Source: CAYQEC01 sp964416425 (GTDB taxonomy: Bacteria; Actinomycetota; Acidimicrobiia; Spongiisociales; UBA5794). From it: a stretch of DNA of 64,000 nucleotides. The position numbers and the translations under genes are program-made. This document shows, piece after piece, positions 24,893 through 32,447 of this stretch. Each line of letters starts with the position of its first letter. Positions within the stretch are counted from its first letter, which is position 1. Under the pieces are notes generated by a model. The model did not search any database and was not told the origin of the DNA. It was given only the letters and a program-made list of their open reading frames with translations. The DNA is taken from assembly GCA_964416425.1 (NCBI GenBank), contig CAYQEC010000011.1, forward strand, positions 1-64,000, written 5' to 3'.

Positions 24893-25391
24893 TCAAGCGA
24901 GTGGGCGGAGCAGCCGGGCGGCGGTCTCCCGCACCGTCAACCCGTCGAGCACCATCGCCTGCACCACGGCCTTCAACTCCGGCGACAGGCGATCGAGGGC
25001 GGCGCCGAGGTCGCCGTGCTCAAGCCCGACCGGCACTTCGTCCTCGGCCGAGGCCGCCGCGCCCGGGTGCACCCATTCCGCCACCGACTCCCAGCGGGAG
25101 CGGCGGCGCACCCGGTCCAGCAGCCGGCGCAGGGCGATGCCCCACAGCCAGGCCGCCGGGTCGCCCTCACCCCGGTAGGCCCCCGGCTTGCGCCATACCG
25201 CCAGGAAGGTGTCCTGCACCGCTTCGTTCACCACGTCCGGGTCTCCCGCATCGGCGCGACAGGCGCACCACCAGCCAGGCTGCGTGCCGGTCGTAGAGGA
25301 GGCGCAACGCCGCCCGGTCTCCCTCGGAGATCGCTGCCAGCAGCGCAGTGTCGGATCGTTCCACACCGGTACTGTCGCAGCGGAGAGGCAA
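24893..25391 (-). pseudogene. Broken ECF sigma-70 factor (frameshift and truncated C-terminus)
   Basis: Region 2 begins in one frame (VERSDTALLAAISEGDRAALRLLYDRHAAWLVVRLSRRC, minus strand from about 25364) and continues in another (ADAGDPDVVNEAVQDTFLAVWRKPG). The switch occurs near 25255-25265. The second frame runs through LWGIALRRLLDRVRRR and DRLSPELKAVVQAMVLDGLTVRETAARLL, then stops at 24893 just where the region 4.2 recognition helix (normally GVxxGTVKSRLxRAR) should appear. One frameshift plus loss of promoter-recognition residues makes function unlikely. A sequencing error could account for the frameshift but not the truncation. Confidence 0.75.
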
Positions 25392-25467
25392 AACGGTTCA
25401 TTCCTCCCTCCGGGGGTGGGAGAATGGGCACGGCCGCCCATCGTGGCGGCCGGCCGGGAGGCACCAA

Positions 25468-25593
25468 ATGGCGAACAAGGACAAGGGCGGCAGATCCACC
25501 AAGAAGGCCGCCGCCAAGAACCTCAAAGAGAAGCGTTCCGAGAAGAGGGCGAAGAAGGCCGAGGCCGCCGGCGAGCGGCACAAGGTCGTCTGA
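25468..25593 (+). CDS. Small Lys/Arg-rich conserved actinobacterial protein, 41 residues
   Basis: ATG 25468 has GGGAGG 7 bases upstream. The product reads MANKDKGGRSTKKAAAKNLK and continues highly basic (about a third Lys/Arg), ending ERHKVV. Small proteins with this MANKDKGGxxxKKxAxKxLKEKR start are familiar from actinobacterial genomes but uncharacterised. Composition suggests RNA or ribosome binding, which is only inference. It stands alone between the broken sigma gene and a GNAT gene. Confidence 0.65.
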   Translation: MANKDKGGRSTKKAAAKNLKEKRSEKRAKKAEAAGERHKVV

Positions 25594-25636
25594 TCGGCCT
25601 CTCCGGGGTTTCATCGAGGGCCGACACGATTGCAGC

Positions 25637-26557
25637 ATGACGGGAATCCCTGACCGGGCTTTCTCGGGTCACAGCGACTTCATGCTGGTGCGGCAGTTCC
25701 TCATCGATTCCTACTCCGGATTCGATCACCTCTTCAATTGGGGAATCGACCGGTGGGAGGTGTTCCGGTACTCGGGCAACGCCGGGTCCGAACTGGCAGG
25801 CGACAGAGTCTGGGAACGGTTCGTTCGGTTGTGGGAGGACGGCGGCCGGCTCGTCGGCGTTGCCCACCCCGAGGATGGGGGTGACCTCCACGTTCAGATC
25901 GACGCCGATCACCGGTACCTCGAGAACGAGATGTTCGCCTGGGGTGAGGAGCATCGCTCTCCGGGGCAGGTCGCCGGTGCATTGTCGACTTGGGTCAGAG
26001 CCCACGACAGCCATCGCCGAGAGGTGCTGCGCTCACGAGGGTGGAAGCGGATCGGGCTGGACGGCTACACCCGGCGGCGGTCGCTGCTGACCCCGCTCCC
26101 TGCCGGGCCACTGCCAGACGGCTACCTCATCCGTTCACTCGACCTCATGGGCGATCGCGACGCGGAGGGGCGCGCCGCCGTGAGTCGAGCCGCTTTCGGC
26201 ACCACCCGCACTGCGGAGATGGCGCGCGTCCTCGCCTCGGCTCCCTCCTACCGGCCGGATCTCGACCTCGCCGCCATTGCCGGCGACGGCACCTTTGCCG
26301 CCTACACCACCGTATGGCTCGACGAGGTCAATCGCTTCGGGGTCCTCGAGCCGGTGGGGACCCATCCGGATCACCGCCGGATCGGGCTGGCATCGGCGGT
26401 GATGGCCGAAGGTATGCGGCGCGCGGCGGCTCTCGGCGCGGAAACGGCATATGTGGGTTGTGGGGACGACCCAGGGGTGAACCGTCTCTACGAGAAGGTG
26501 GGATTCGTCGACGTCGACGCCGACGAATTGTGGGAGGCACCACGTTCTAGCGGGTGA
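25637..26557 (+). CDS. GNAT-family N-acetyltransferase, two-domain
   Basis: 306 residues. The first half (about 1-150) is GNAT-like without a clear acetyl-CoA motif. The second half carries the A motif VGTHPDHRRIGLASAVMAEG near residue 240 and the B motif LGAETAYVGCGDDPGVNRLYEKVGF near 266. Substrate unknown. ATG 25637 gives MTGIPDRAFSGHSDF. It overlaps the convergent double-GNAT gene by 11 bases at its 3' end. Confidence 0.78.
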   Translation: MTGIPDRAFSGHSDFMLVRQFLIDSYSGFDHLFNWGIDRWEVFRYSGNAGSELAGDRVWERFVRLWEDGGRLVGVAHPEDGGDLHVQIDADHRYLENEMFAWGEEHRSPGQVAGALSTWVRAHDSHRREVLRSRGWKRIGLDGYTRRRSLLTPLPAGPLPDGYLIRSLDLMGDRDAEGRAAVSRAAFGTTRTAEMARVLASAPSYRPDLDLAAIAGDGTFAAYTTVWLDEVNRFGVLEPVGTHPDHRRIGLASAVMAEGMRRAAALGAETAYVGCGDDPGVNRLYEKVGFVDVDADELWEAPRSSG

Positions 26558-27578
26558 GCGTCTTCAGCATCGTGACTCGGCCGGGAACCTCCTCGGCCTC
26601 CTCGAACCCGAGACCTGCCAAGAACCGTCGCGCCCGGTTCTGGTGGGCGAACAGCTCGAGCACGATCGCCGTGTGGTGCTGGGTGCGGGCCCACTCCTCC
26701 ACCTCGTCGATGGTGGCGGCGCCGATGCCGTGGCCCCGGAACGGCTCGAAGACGACGAGGTCGTGGAGCACGCAGACGCTCTCCCCGTCCCGCTCGCCGG
26801 CGGCGAACCACACCCAGCCGGCGGCCTCGTCCGCCAGCCCGGCCCGGACCGTGCAGACGTGATGGCGGGGGGTCACCTCCCGCGACGGGAGCAGCCCGGC
26901 GATCCGCCGTTCCGCCTCCAGCTTCGCCCCGGCCAGGTCGAGGGCGGCGGACTCCATCAGATCGCCGGCGAGGTTCGCCACCGCCCAGGTGGCGTAGGCG
27001 TCGAACTCGGCGGCGGTGGTCGGGGCCAGCTCCACGTATCCGGACGGGACGCGGCGGGCCCCGCGGCCTCGGAGCGAGTGGACCATGAGCCGCTTCGTCT
27101 GTTCGGGACGGGAGACCACCGGCGAGGTGGTGTCGGTAGCCTCGAAGCCCGCCTGCTCGTAGAGGCGCCGTGCCGCGATGGCTCCCTCCACCACCCAGAG
27201 GTGGAGGGTGTCGGCGTCGACCGAACCCACCCAGTCGATCACTGCCTCCACTAGGCGGCGGGCGATGCCGAGGCGCCGGCTCTCCGGTTCTACCCACAGG
27301 GCCACGAGGTGGAGAGCCCGCGGGTCGTCCCGCTCGCGGAACGCCCCGGCCATCCCGGCGAAGGCGGTGCCCCGATCCGCCACGAAGAGGACCTGGTCGT
27401 CGCCGGTGGACGCGGTGGCGGCCCAGGTGGCCCACACCTCGGGCTCGCGGTCCCGTTCCCTGGCGTAGACCGACTCGAACGCCGCCGGGTCGCTCCGGAG
27501 GGCGCGAAGGCGGACGTCACGCACTCGGGGTCCGTCGTCGGGACGGATCCGGCGGATCGTGACGGTGGTTTCGGTCAT
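26547..27578 (-). CDS. Tandem GNAT-domain acetyltransferase
   Basis: 343 residues with two GNAT domains. Domain 1 (about 1-165) has IRRIRPDDGPRVRDVRLRAL, then the acetyl-CoA loop WVEPESRRLGIARRLVEAVI near 118. Domain 2 (about 185-343) has DLVVFEPFRGHGIGAATIDE near 283 and FAHQNRARRFLAGLGFEEAE near 313. ATG 27578 fits the family start (TETTVTIRRI). Tandem GNAT proteins include mycothiol synthase and small-molecule acetylases; no substrate can be assigned. Neighbouring GNAT gene is convergent. Confidence 0.8.
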   Translation of the reverse strand: MTETTVTIRRIRPDDGPRVRDVRLRALRSDPAAFESVYARERDREPEVWATWAATASTGDDQVLFVADRGTAFAGMAGAFRERDDPRALHLVALWVEPESRRLGIARRLVEAVIDWVGSVDADTLHLWVVEGAIAARRLYEQAGFEATDTTSPVVSRPEQTKRLMVHSLRGRGARRVPSGYVELAPTTAAEFDAYATWAVANLAGDLMESAALDLAGAKLEAERRIAGLLPSREVTPRHHVCTVRAGLADEAAGWVWFAAGERDGESVCVLHDLVVFEPFRGHGIGAATIDEVEEWARTQHHTAIVLELFAHQNRARRFLAGLGFEEAEEVPGRVTMLKTLTR

Positions 27579-27911
27579 GGTGGAAGTCTGCCAGAGGGGG
27601 GCGGCGGCGGCCACGTTCCGGCTCCGGAGCACTGCACGCCAGGGATGCATTGCCACTTGGGCGGAGGGGCAGGGGCCATTGGAATGGTGGCGTGAGGTGC
27701 CGAGCGGGCTAGGCAGGGCAGCGGGACCGCTCCCGGGTCCGAGGCGTCGCGGCTCCATGTCCCTGGAAGAAGCCGGAGTTTTTGCACTCAAGTCGCCGGG
27801 TTCCGTCACCGATGGCTCCCGGAGGAGGACGGCCGCCACGGAGCGGGGTGATTCGCGACGCGTCACCGGCTCTCCCCGCGCATCGTCGCCCTCGGATGGA
27901 GACGACGGCCC
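27579..27911. other. 333-base intergenic region between divergent genes
   Basis: No convincing gene or RNA is visible here. Both neighbours are transcribed away from it, so it presumably holds their two promoters. Short open frames across it lack family features or ribosome sites. Confidence 0.5.
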
Positions 27912-29036
27912 ATGGTTCGTAGAAAGAAACGCCGGAGGAACCCCGGCGAGGCGAGCTTCGATCGGGTGTTGCTGTCGCCGCTGGCGACGCGGCTCGTCGA
28001 ATCGGGCAGAGTCGACCTCTCCGCCATCGTCGGCACCGGCGAGGACGGCGTCATCACCGAGGAAGACGTGCTCGCCGCCGCCGGTCCCCTCGACGATGAG
28101 TTCTTCGAGGAGATGGCCGAGGAGGACGAGTCCGCCTTCGACGGGTCGTCCGAGACCGGCGGTTCCGTCGACAGCGTCTTCCAGGTCGAGACCACCTCCC
28201 CGTCCGTGGTCCTGATATCCCCGTGGGAGGGAAATCCCCTCACCAGGCCCGAGCCCGAGCTGGGCGATCCCTACGGGCCGCCGACTCCGGCCGAGTCGGA
28301 CGACGCCCCGGACGAGACGGAGGACACGATGGAGAACCCCGAAGGCACCGATGAGGACTCGGCCCCTGCCGTGTCGGAGCCCATGTCCGTGGAGGACGAG
28401 TTCGTGGCCGAAGTGGAAGACGTCGGTGAGGTGGCAGACCTCGGCGAGGAGGTACCGGTCGCCGAGGGTGGAGACGAAGCCGCCGAGGACTTCGCCGCGG
28501 CGGAGGACGAGGCTTTCGTGGACGACGAGGCCGCCGAGGTGGAAGACGTCGGCGCCATGGCGGAACTCGGCGACATGAGCCGCGACGTGACCGATGACGG
28601 CCCCGCTCCCGAGGACGAATCACCCGATCAGCAGCGCGACACGTCCGACGAATCGCAGAATGGAGAGATGCCCGTGAGCACCCAGGAGAAGCTCCAGGAG
28701 ACCATCGCTTCGATACACGAGGCCATCCCCGACCTCAACGGCGTCATGGTGGCCTCCAAGGAGGGCTTCCCGATCGCCCACGACTTCGCCCCCGAAGAGA
28801 GCGACCGTCTGGCCGCGATGGCGGCCACCGCCCTCGGGCTGGGCCGGCGCATCACCGAGACGGCCGGGCTCGGCGGGTTCGAGGAGGCCGTGGTGTGGGG
28901 CACCGCGGGCTGCCTGCTGGTGCTCGCCGCCGGCGACGGAGGCGTGCTGGCCCTGGGAATGCCGTCGGGCACCAACCTCGGCCTGGTCCGCATCGAGGCC
29001 CGCAACGCCGTCGGGGTCGTCGCCGGGCTGCTCTGA
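27912..29036 (+). CDS. Fusion of E2-type peripheral-subunit-binding domain, acidic linker and Roadblock/LC7 domain
   Basis: 374 residues. After a basic lead (VRRKKRRR), residues about 15-55 read SFDRVLLSPLATRLVESG, then VDLSAIVGTGEDGVITEEDV, matching the small PSBD of 2-oxoacid dehydrogenase E2 proteins (SPxxRRLAxExGVDLSxVxGTGxxGRI). Residues about 60-250 are a Glu/Asp-rich, low-complexity linker. Residues about 255-374 form a Roadblock/LC7 domain (TQEKLQETIASIHEAIPDLNGVMVASKEGFPIAH, ending NLGLVRIEARNAVGVVAGLL). No lipoyl or catalytic E2 domain is present. A ribosome-site-like GGAG (28662-28665) followed by GTG 28674 could also produce the Roadblock part alone. Roadblock proteins regulate small GTPases; none is adjacent. 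Confidence 0.8.
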   Translation: MVRRKKRRRNPGEASFDRVLLSPLATRLVESGRVDLSAIVGTGEDGVITEEDVLAAAGPLDDEFFEEMAEEDESAFDGSSETGGSVDSVFQVETTSPSVVLISPWEGNPLTRPEPELGDPYGPPTPAESDDAPDETEDTMENPEGTDEDSAPAVSEPMSVEDEFVAEVEDVGEVADLGEEVPVAEGGDEAAEDFAAAEDEAFVDDEAAEVEDVGAMAELGDMSRDVTDDGPAPEDESPDQQRDTSDESQNGEMPVSTQEKLQETIASIHEAIPDLNGVMVASKEGFPIAHDFAPEESDRLAAMAATALGLGRRITETAGLGGFEEAVVWGTAGCLLVLAAGDGGVLALGMPSGTNLGLVRIEARNAVGVVAGLL

Positions 29037-29054
29037 TCCTCCCGGTGGCGCCGC

Positions 29055-30071
29055 TCAGAGCAAGGTGACGCCGGGCTCGCCTGGGCTCACCTGACCGATC
29101 TCCCACGCCTGCCGGCCGTGCCGCTCGAAGACGGCCGCCGCGGCGGCTGCGGCCGCCGCCGGCACGATCGCCACGAAGCCGATCCCCATGTTGAAGGTGC
29201 GGTACAGCTCGGCCCGGGGTGCTCCGGTCAGGTCGGCGAGAGCGGCGAAGACGGGAGCGGCCCTCCACGATCCGGTGTCGACGGTGGCCGCCGTCCCGGC
29301 GGGGAGGATGCGGGGCAGGTTGCCGGGTAGACCGCCGCCCGTGACATGGGCCAGCCCGTGGACCTCCACCTCAGCGAGCAGATCCAGCACCGCGGGGGTG
29401 TAGAGCACGGATGGCTCCAGCAGCACCTCGGCCACCGGCCGGCCCGTCCCGGGGTACTCGTCGTCGAAGGCCAGGACCGGCAGCACCGCGGCCCGCAGCA
29501 GCGAGAAGCCGTTGGAGCGCAAGTTGGGGCTGTCGACGCCGACGATGACGTCGCCGGGAACGACCGCGGCGCCGTCGATCTCCTCCCCCTCCTCCACCAC
29601 TCCCAGCGCCGCTCCGGCCAGGTCGAAGGCGTCGGGCTCCATCACCCCGGGATGCTCGGCGGTCTCGCCGCCGAGCAGGGCGACTCCGGCCTGCTCGCAG
29701 GCGGCGGCGATCGAGGCGACGAGCCGGGCCACGCGGTCCACATCGAGCTTCCCGACGGCCAGGTAGTCGGTCATGGCGATCGGCCTCGCCCCGGCGGCGA
29801 CGAGATCGTCGATGCACATCGCCACCAGGTCCCAGCCGAGCCCGTCGAGCCGGTCGGCGCGGCGCGCCAGCTCCACCTTGGTGCCCACCCCGTCGGTCGA
29901 CATCATCAGCACCGGGTGCCGGTAGCCGGCCGGGACCCGGATCCCGGCGGCGAAGCCGCCGAAGCCGCCCACCACCTCACCACCCCAGGTGGCGGTGACG
30001 GCCGGGCCGATGCGGCGTACCGCGTCTTCGGCGGCGTCGAGGTCGACGCCGGCCTCCCGGTAGCTGGACAT
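29055..30071 (-). CDS. purM: Phosphoribosylformylglycinamidine cyclo-ligase
   Basis: 338 residues. It closes the imidazole ring of AIR in purine synthesis. Motifs: MMSTDGVGTKVELA near 56, CIDDLVAAGARPIAMTDYLAVGKLD near 86, LLGGETAEHPG near 134, and HVTGGGLPGNLPR near 245. ATG 30071 shares one base with the purF stop. Last gene of the purC-S-Q-L-rhomboid-F-M run. Confidence 0.94.
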   Translation of the reverse strand: MSSYREAGVDLDAAEDAVRRIGPAVTATWGGEVVGGFGGFAAGIRVPAGYRHPVLMMSTDGVGTKVELARRADRLDGLGWDLVAMCIDDLVAAGARPIAMTDYLAVGKLDVDRVARLVASIAAACEQAGVALLGGETAEHPGVMEPDAFDLAGAALGVVEEGEEIDGAAVVPGDVIVGVDSPNLRSNGFSLLRAAVLPVLAFDDEYPGTGRPVAEVLLEPSVLYTPAVLDLLAEVEVHGLAHVTGGGLPGNLPRILPAGTAATVDTGSWRAAPVFAALADLTGAPRAELYRTFNMGIGFVAIVPAAAAAAAAAVFERHGRQAWEIGQVSPGEPGVTLL

Positions 30072-31492
30072 CAACTCCGCTCCAGCAGGAACTTGTCGCC
30101 GCTGACCGGGATCTCGGTCGGGTAGTCCCCGGAGAGGCAGGCGGTGCAGAAACCGTCCTCGGGGGCGCCGGTCGACTCGACCACGCTGGCGAGTTCCAGG
30201 TAGGCGAGCGAATCGGCTCCGATCGAGGCGGCGATCTCCTCGACGGTGAGGTCGGCGGCGAGCAGCGTCGCCCGGTCGCCGGTGTCCATGCCGTAGAAGC
30301 AGGGCCAGCGGTAGGGCGGCGACGAGATTCGCATGTGGACCTCGGTCGCTCCCGCCTCCCGCACCATCTGCACCAGCTGGCGGGTGGTCGATCCCCGCAC
30401 GATCGAGTCGTCGACCATGATCACCCGGCGGCCTTCGAGCTCCTCCCGCATCGGGTTGAGCTTCATGTGGATGCCGCGGTCGCGCATCACCTGGGCGGGC
30501 TCGATGAAGGTGCGGCCCACGTAGCGGTTCTTGACGAGGCCGTCGACATAGGGGATGTGGGCCGCCGCGGCGTATCCCTGGGCGGCCGGGATGCCCGACT
30601 CGGGGACCGGGACCACCACGTCGGCCTTCACCGGGGCCTGCTCGGCGAGGCGCCGCCCCATGCGCCGCCGGGCGGCGTGCACGTTCTGGCCGTACAGCAG
30701 GGAGTCGGGTCGGGCGAAGTAGATGAACTCGAAGAGGCACAGCTTGGGTGAGCGGTGCGGGAACGGGAAGACGCTGCGGACGCCGCTCTTGTCGATGACG
30801 ACCATCTCGCCGGCCTCCACCGTCCGCACGAACGTGGCGCCGATGATGTCGAGGGCGGCGGTCTCGGAAGCCACCACCCAGCCACCGTCGATCCGGCCCA
30901 GGCACATGGGACGGAAGCCGTACGGGTCCCGCACCCCCACCAGGGTGGTGCGGTCCATCACCGCCAGGGTGAAAGCCCCGTCGAACCGCGGCAAGGCGTC
31001 GGCCAGCGCCGCCGCCAGATCGCGACCTTCCAGCATGGAGCGGGCGATCGCCTCGGTCATCAGCTCCGAGTCGGTCGTCGCCGCCTGCTTGCCGAGTTGG
31101 GTGGCGAGTTCGGCGGTGTTCGTCAGGTTGCCGTTGTGGGCGAGGGCGATGCCGTTGTGGTCGATCTGGCGATACACCGGTTGGGAGTTCTCCCACACCG
31201 AGGAGCCGGTCGTCGAGTAGCGAGTGTGCCCGATGGCGACGTGGCCGGGGAGGCTCTCCAGTGTCGTCTCGTCGAAGACCTGGGCCACCAGGCCCAGGTC
31301 CTTGAACACGGTGAGGACGTCACCGTCCGAGACGGCGATACCGGCGCTCTCCTGGCCCCGATGTTGCAGCGCGAAGAGCCCGAAATAGGTGAGCCGGGCC
31401 GCCGACTCGCCGGGAGTGAAGACTCCGAAGGTTCCACAAGCTTCCCCGGGGCGATCCGGGGGCGGCCTTGGCGGCGTGGCGGCGTGCGGCAC
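30071..31492 (-). CDS. purF: Amidophosphoribosyltransferase
   Basis: 473 residues. First committed purine step, PRPP plus glutamine. An 18-residue propeptide precedes Cys19 in CGTFGVFTPGE; removal exposes the nucleophile of the Ntn-glutaminase domain. FALQHRGQESAGIAVSDG and HNGNLTNTAELA follow. The phosphoribosyltransferase half has the PRPP motif VIMVDDSIVRGSTT near 360, with cysteines that may hold an iron-sulfur cluster near the end. GTG 31492 begins the propeptide. Coupled to purM by a one-base overlap. Confidence 0.94.
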   Translation of the reverse strand: MPHAATPPRPPPDRPGEACGTFGVFTPGESAARLTYFGLFALQHRGQESAGIAVSDGDVLTVFKDLGLVAQVFDETTLESLPGHVAIGHTRYSTTGSSVWENSQPVYRQIDHNGIALAHNGNLTNTAELATQLGKQAATTDSELMTEAIARSMLEGRDLAAALADALPRFDGAFTLAVMDRTTLVGVRDPYGFRPMCLGRIDGGWVVASETAALDIIGATFVRTVEAGEMVVIDKSGVRSVFPFPHRSPKLCLFEFIYFARPDSLLYGQNVHAARRRMGRRLAEQAPVKADVVVPVPESGIPAAQGYAAAAHIPYVDGLVKNRYVGRTFIEPAQVMRDRGIHMKLNPMREELEGRRVIMVDDSIVRGSTTRQLVQMVREAGATEVHMRISSPPYRWPCFYGMDTGDRATLLAADLTVEEIAASIGADSLAYLELASVVESTGAPEDGFCTACLSGDYPTEIPVSGDKFLLERS

Positions 31493-31568
31493 CCGGCGAG
31501 TGTAGAGCGCCGTGTCGCCACCTCAACCGACCCGGCGGCGCCCCGCCCCGGGGCGCCGCGCCGTGGTC

Positions 31569-32405
31569 TCACACCACGACGAGGAGGATCATGACGGCGA
31601 GGACCGCGGTGGCGATGCCGGTGCGGATGGCGCGGGCGTTGCGCCGGCCCCGGGCGTACTGGGCCCAGAGGGCGGCGATGGCGACCCCCACCACCATGCC
31701 GCCGGCATGGGCCCGCCAGTCGATGGAGGGGATGATGAGGGGCAGGGCGAGGTTGATGACGAGCAGCAGGATGAGCTGGTTGAACATCATCCGGCCCGCC
31801 GGCGTCGACCGCAGCCGGTAGGCGACGAACATCCACGCCCCGAACAGCCCGAAGATGGCCCCGGAGGCGCCGACGCCGGCCTGAAGCAGCGGGCCGAACA
31901 GGTACGAGGCGGCACCGCCCCCCGCCGCCGAGGCGAGGTAGAGGGAGGCGAAGGCGGTTGATCCCACCTGCTGCTCGAGGCGGGGCCCGAACAGGTAGAG
32001 GGCGTACATGTTGAAGAGGATGTGGGTGAGGTTGAGGTGCAGGAACGCCGAGGTGAGGATCCGCCACCACTCACCCTGGGCGATGGCGACGTTGTAGGAC
32101 GAGAAGTCGTTGAACAATTGGCGGTCGATGGCGCTGGAGCTGAGCGACACCACGAAGAGGGCGACGTTGACGGCGATGAGGACGAAGGTCACCGGGCTCG
32201 TCTGGAAGCTGGGACCGGCGGTGATGCGGCGGGCGTCGATCACCCGGTGGCGGCCGGTCGGCTTGGCACATTCGGGGCAGCGCTGACCCACCGGAGCGTC
32301 GCGGGAGCACTCCCCGCAGATGGGACGGCCGCATTCGGTGCAGGAGAGCCCGGTGGGTCGGTCCGGGTGGCGGTAACAGACGGTGGTGGACACGTGCTCT
32401 TCCAT
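31569..32405 (-). CDS. Rhomboid-family intramembrane serine protease with N-terminal zinc finger
   Basis: 278 residues. Residues 10-46 hold a B-box-like zinc finger (CYRHPDRPTGLSCTECGRPICGEC, then CPEC). Six membrane helices follow. Rhomboid motifs: LTSAFLHLNLTHILFNMYAL near 117, the Ser nucleophile in GVGASGAIFGLFGA near 177 and the His in RAHAGGMVVG near 231. It lies between purL and purF on the same strand, 42 and 76 bases away, so it may be cotranscribed although it has no obvious purine role. Substrates unknown. Confidence 0.88.
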   Translation of the reverse strand: MEEHVSTTVCYRHPDRPTGLSCTECGRPICGECSRDAPVGQRCPECAKPTGRHRVIDARRITAGPSFQTSPVTFVLIAVNVALFVVSLSSSAIDRQLFNDFSSYNVAIAQGEWWRILTSAFLHLNLTHILFNMYALYLFGPRLEQQVGSTAFASLYLASAAGGGAASYLFGPLLQAGVGASGAIFGLFGAWMFVAYRLRSTPAGRMMFNQLILLLVINLALPLIIPSIDWRAHAGGMVVGVAIAALWAQYARGRRNARAIRTGIATAVLAVMILLVVV

Positions 32406-32447
32406 ACTCTCGTCAACCTAACCGACACGCCCCGATAATCCGTCGCC

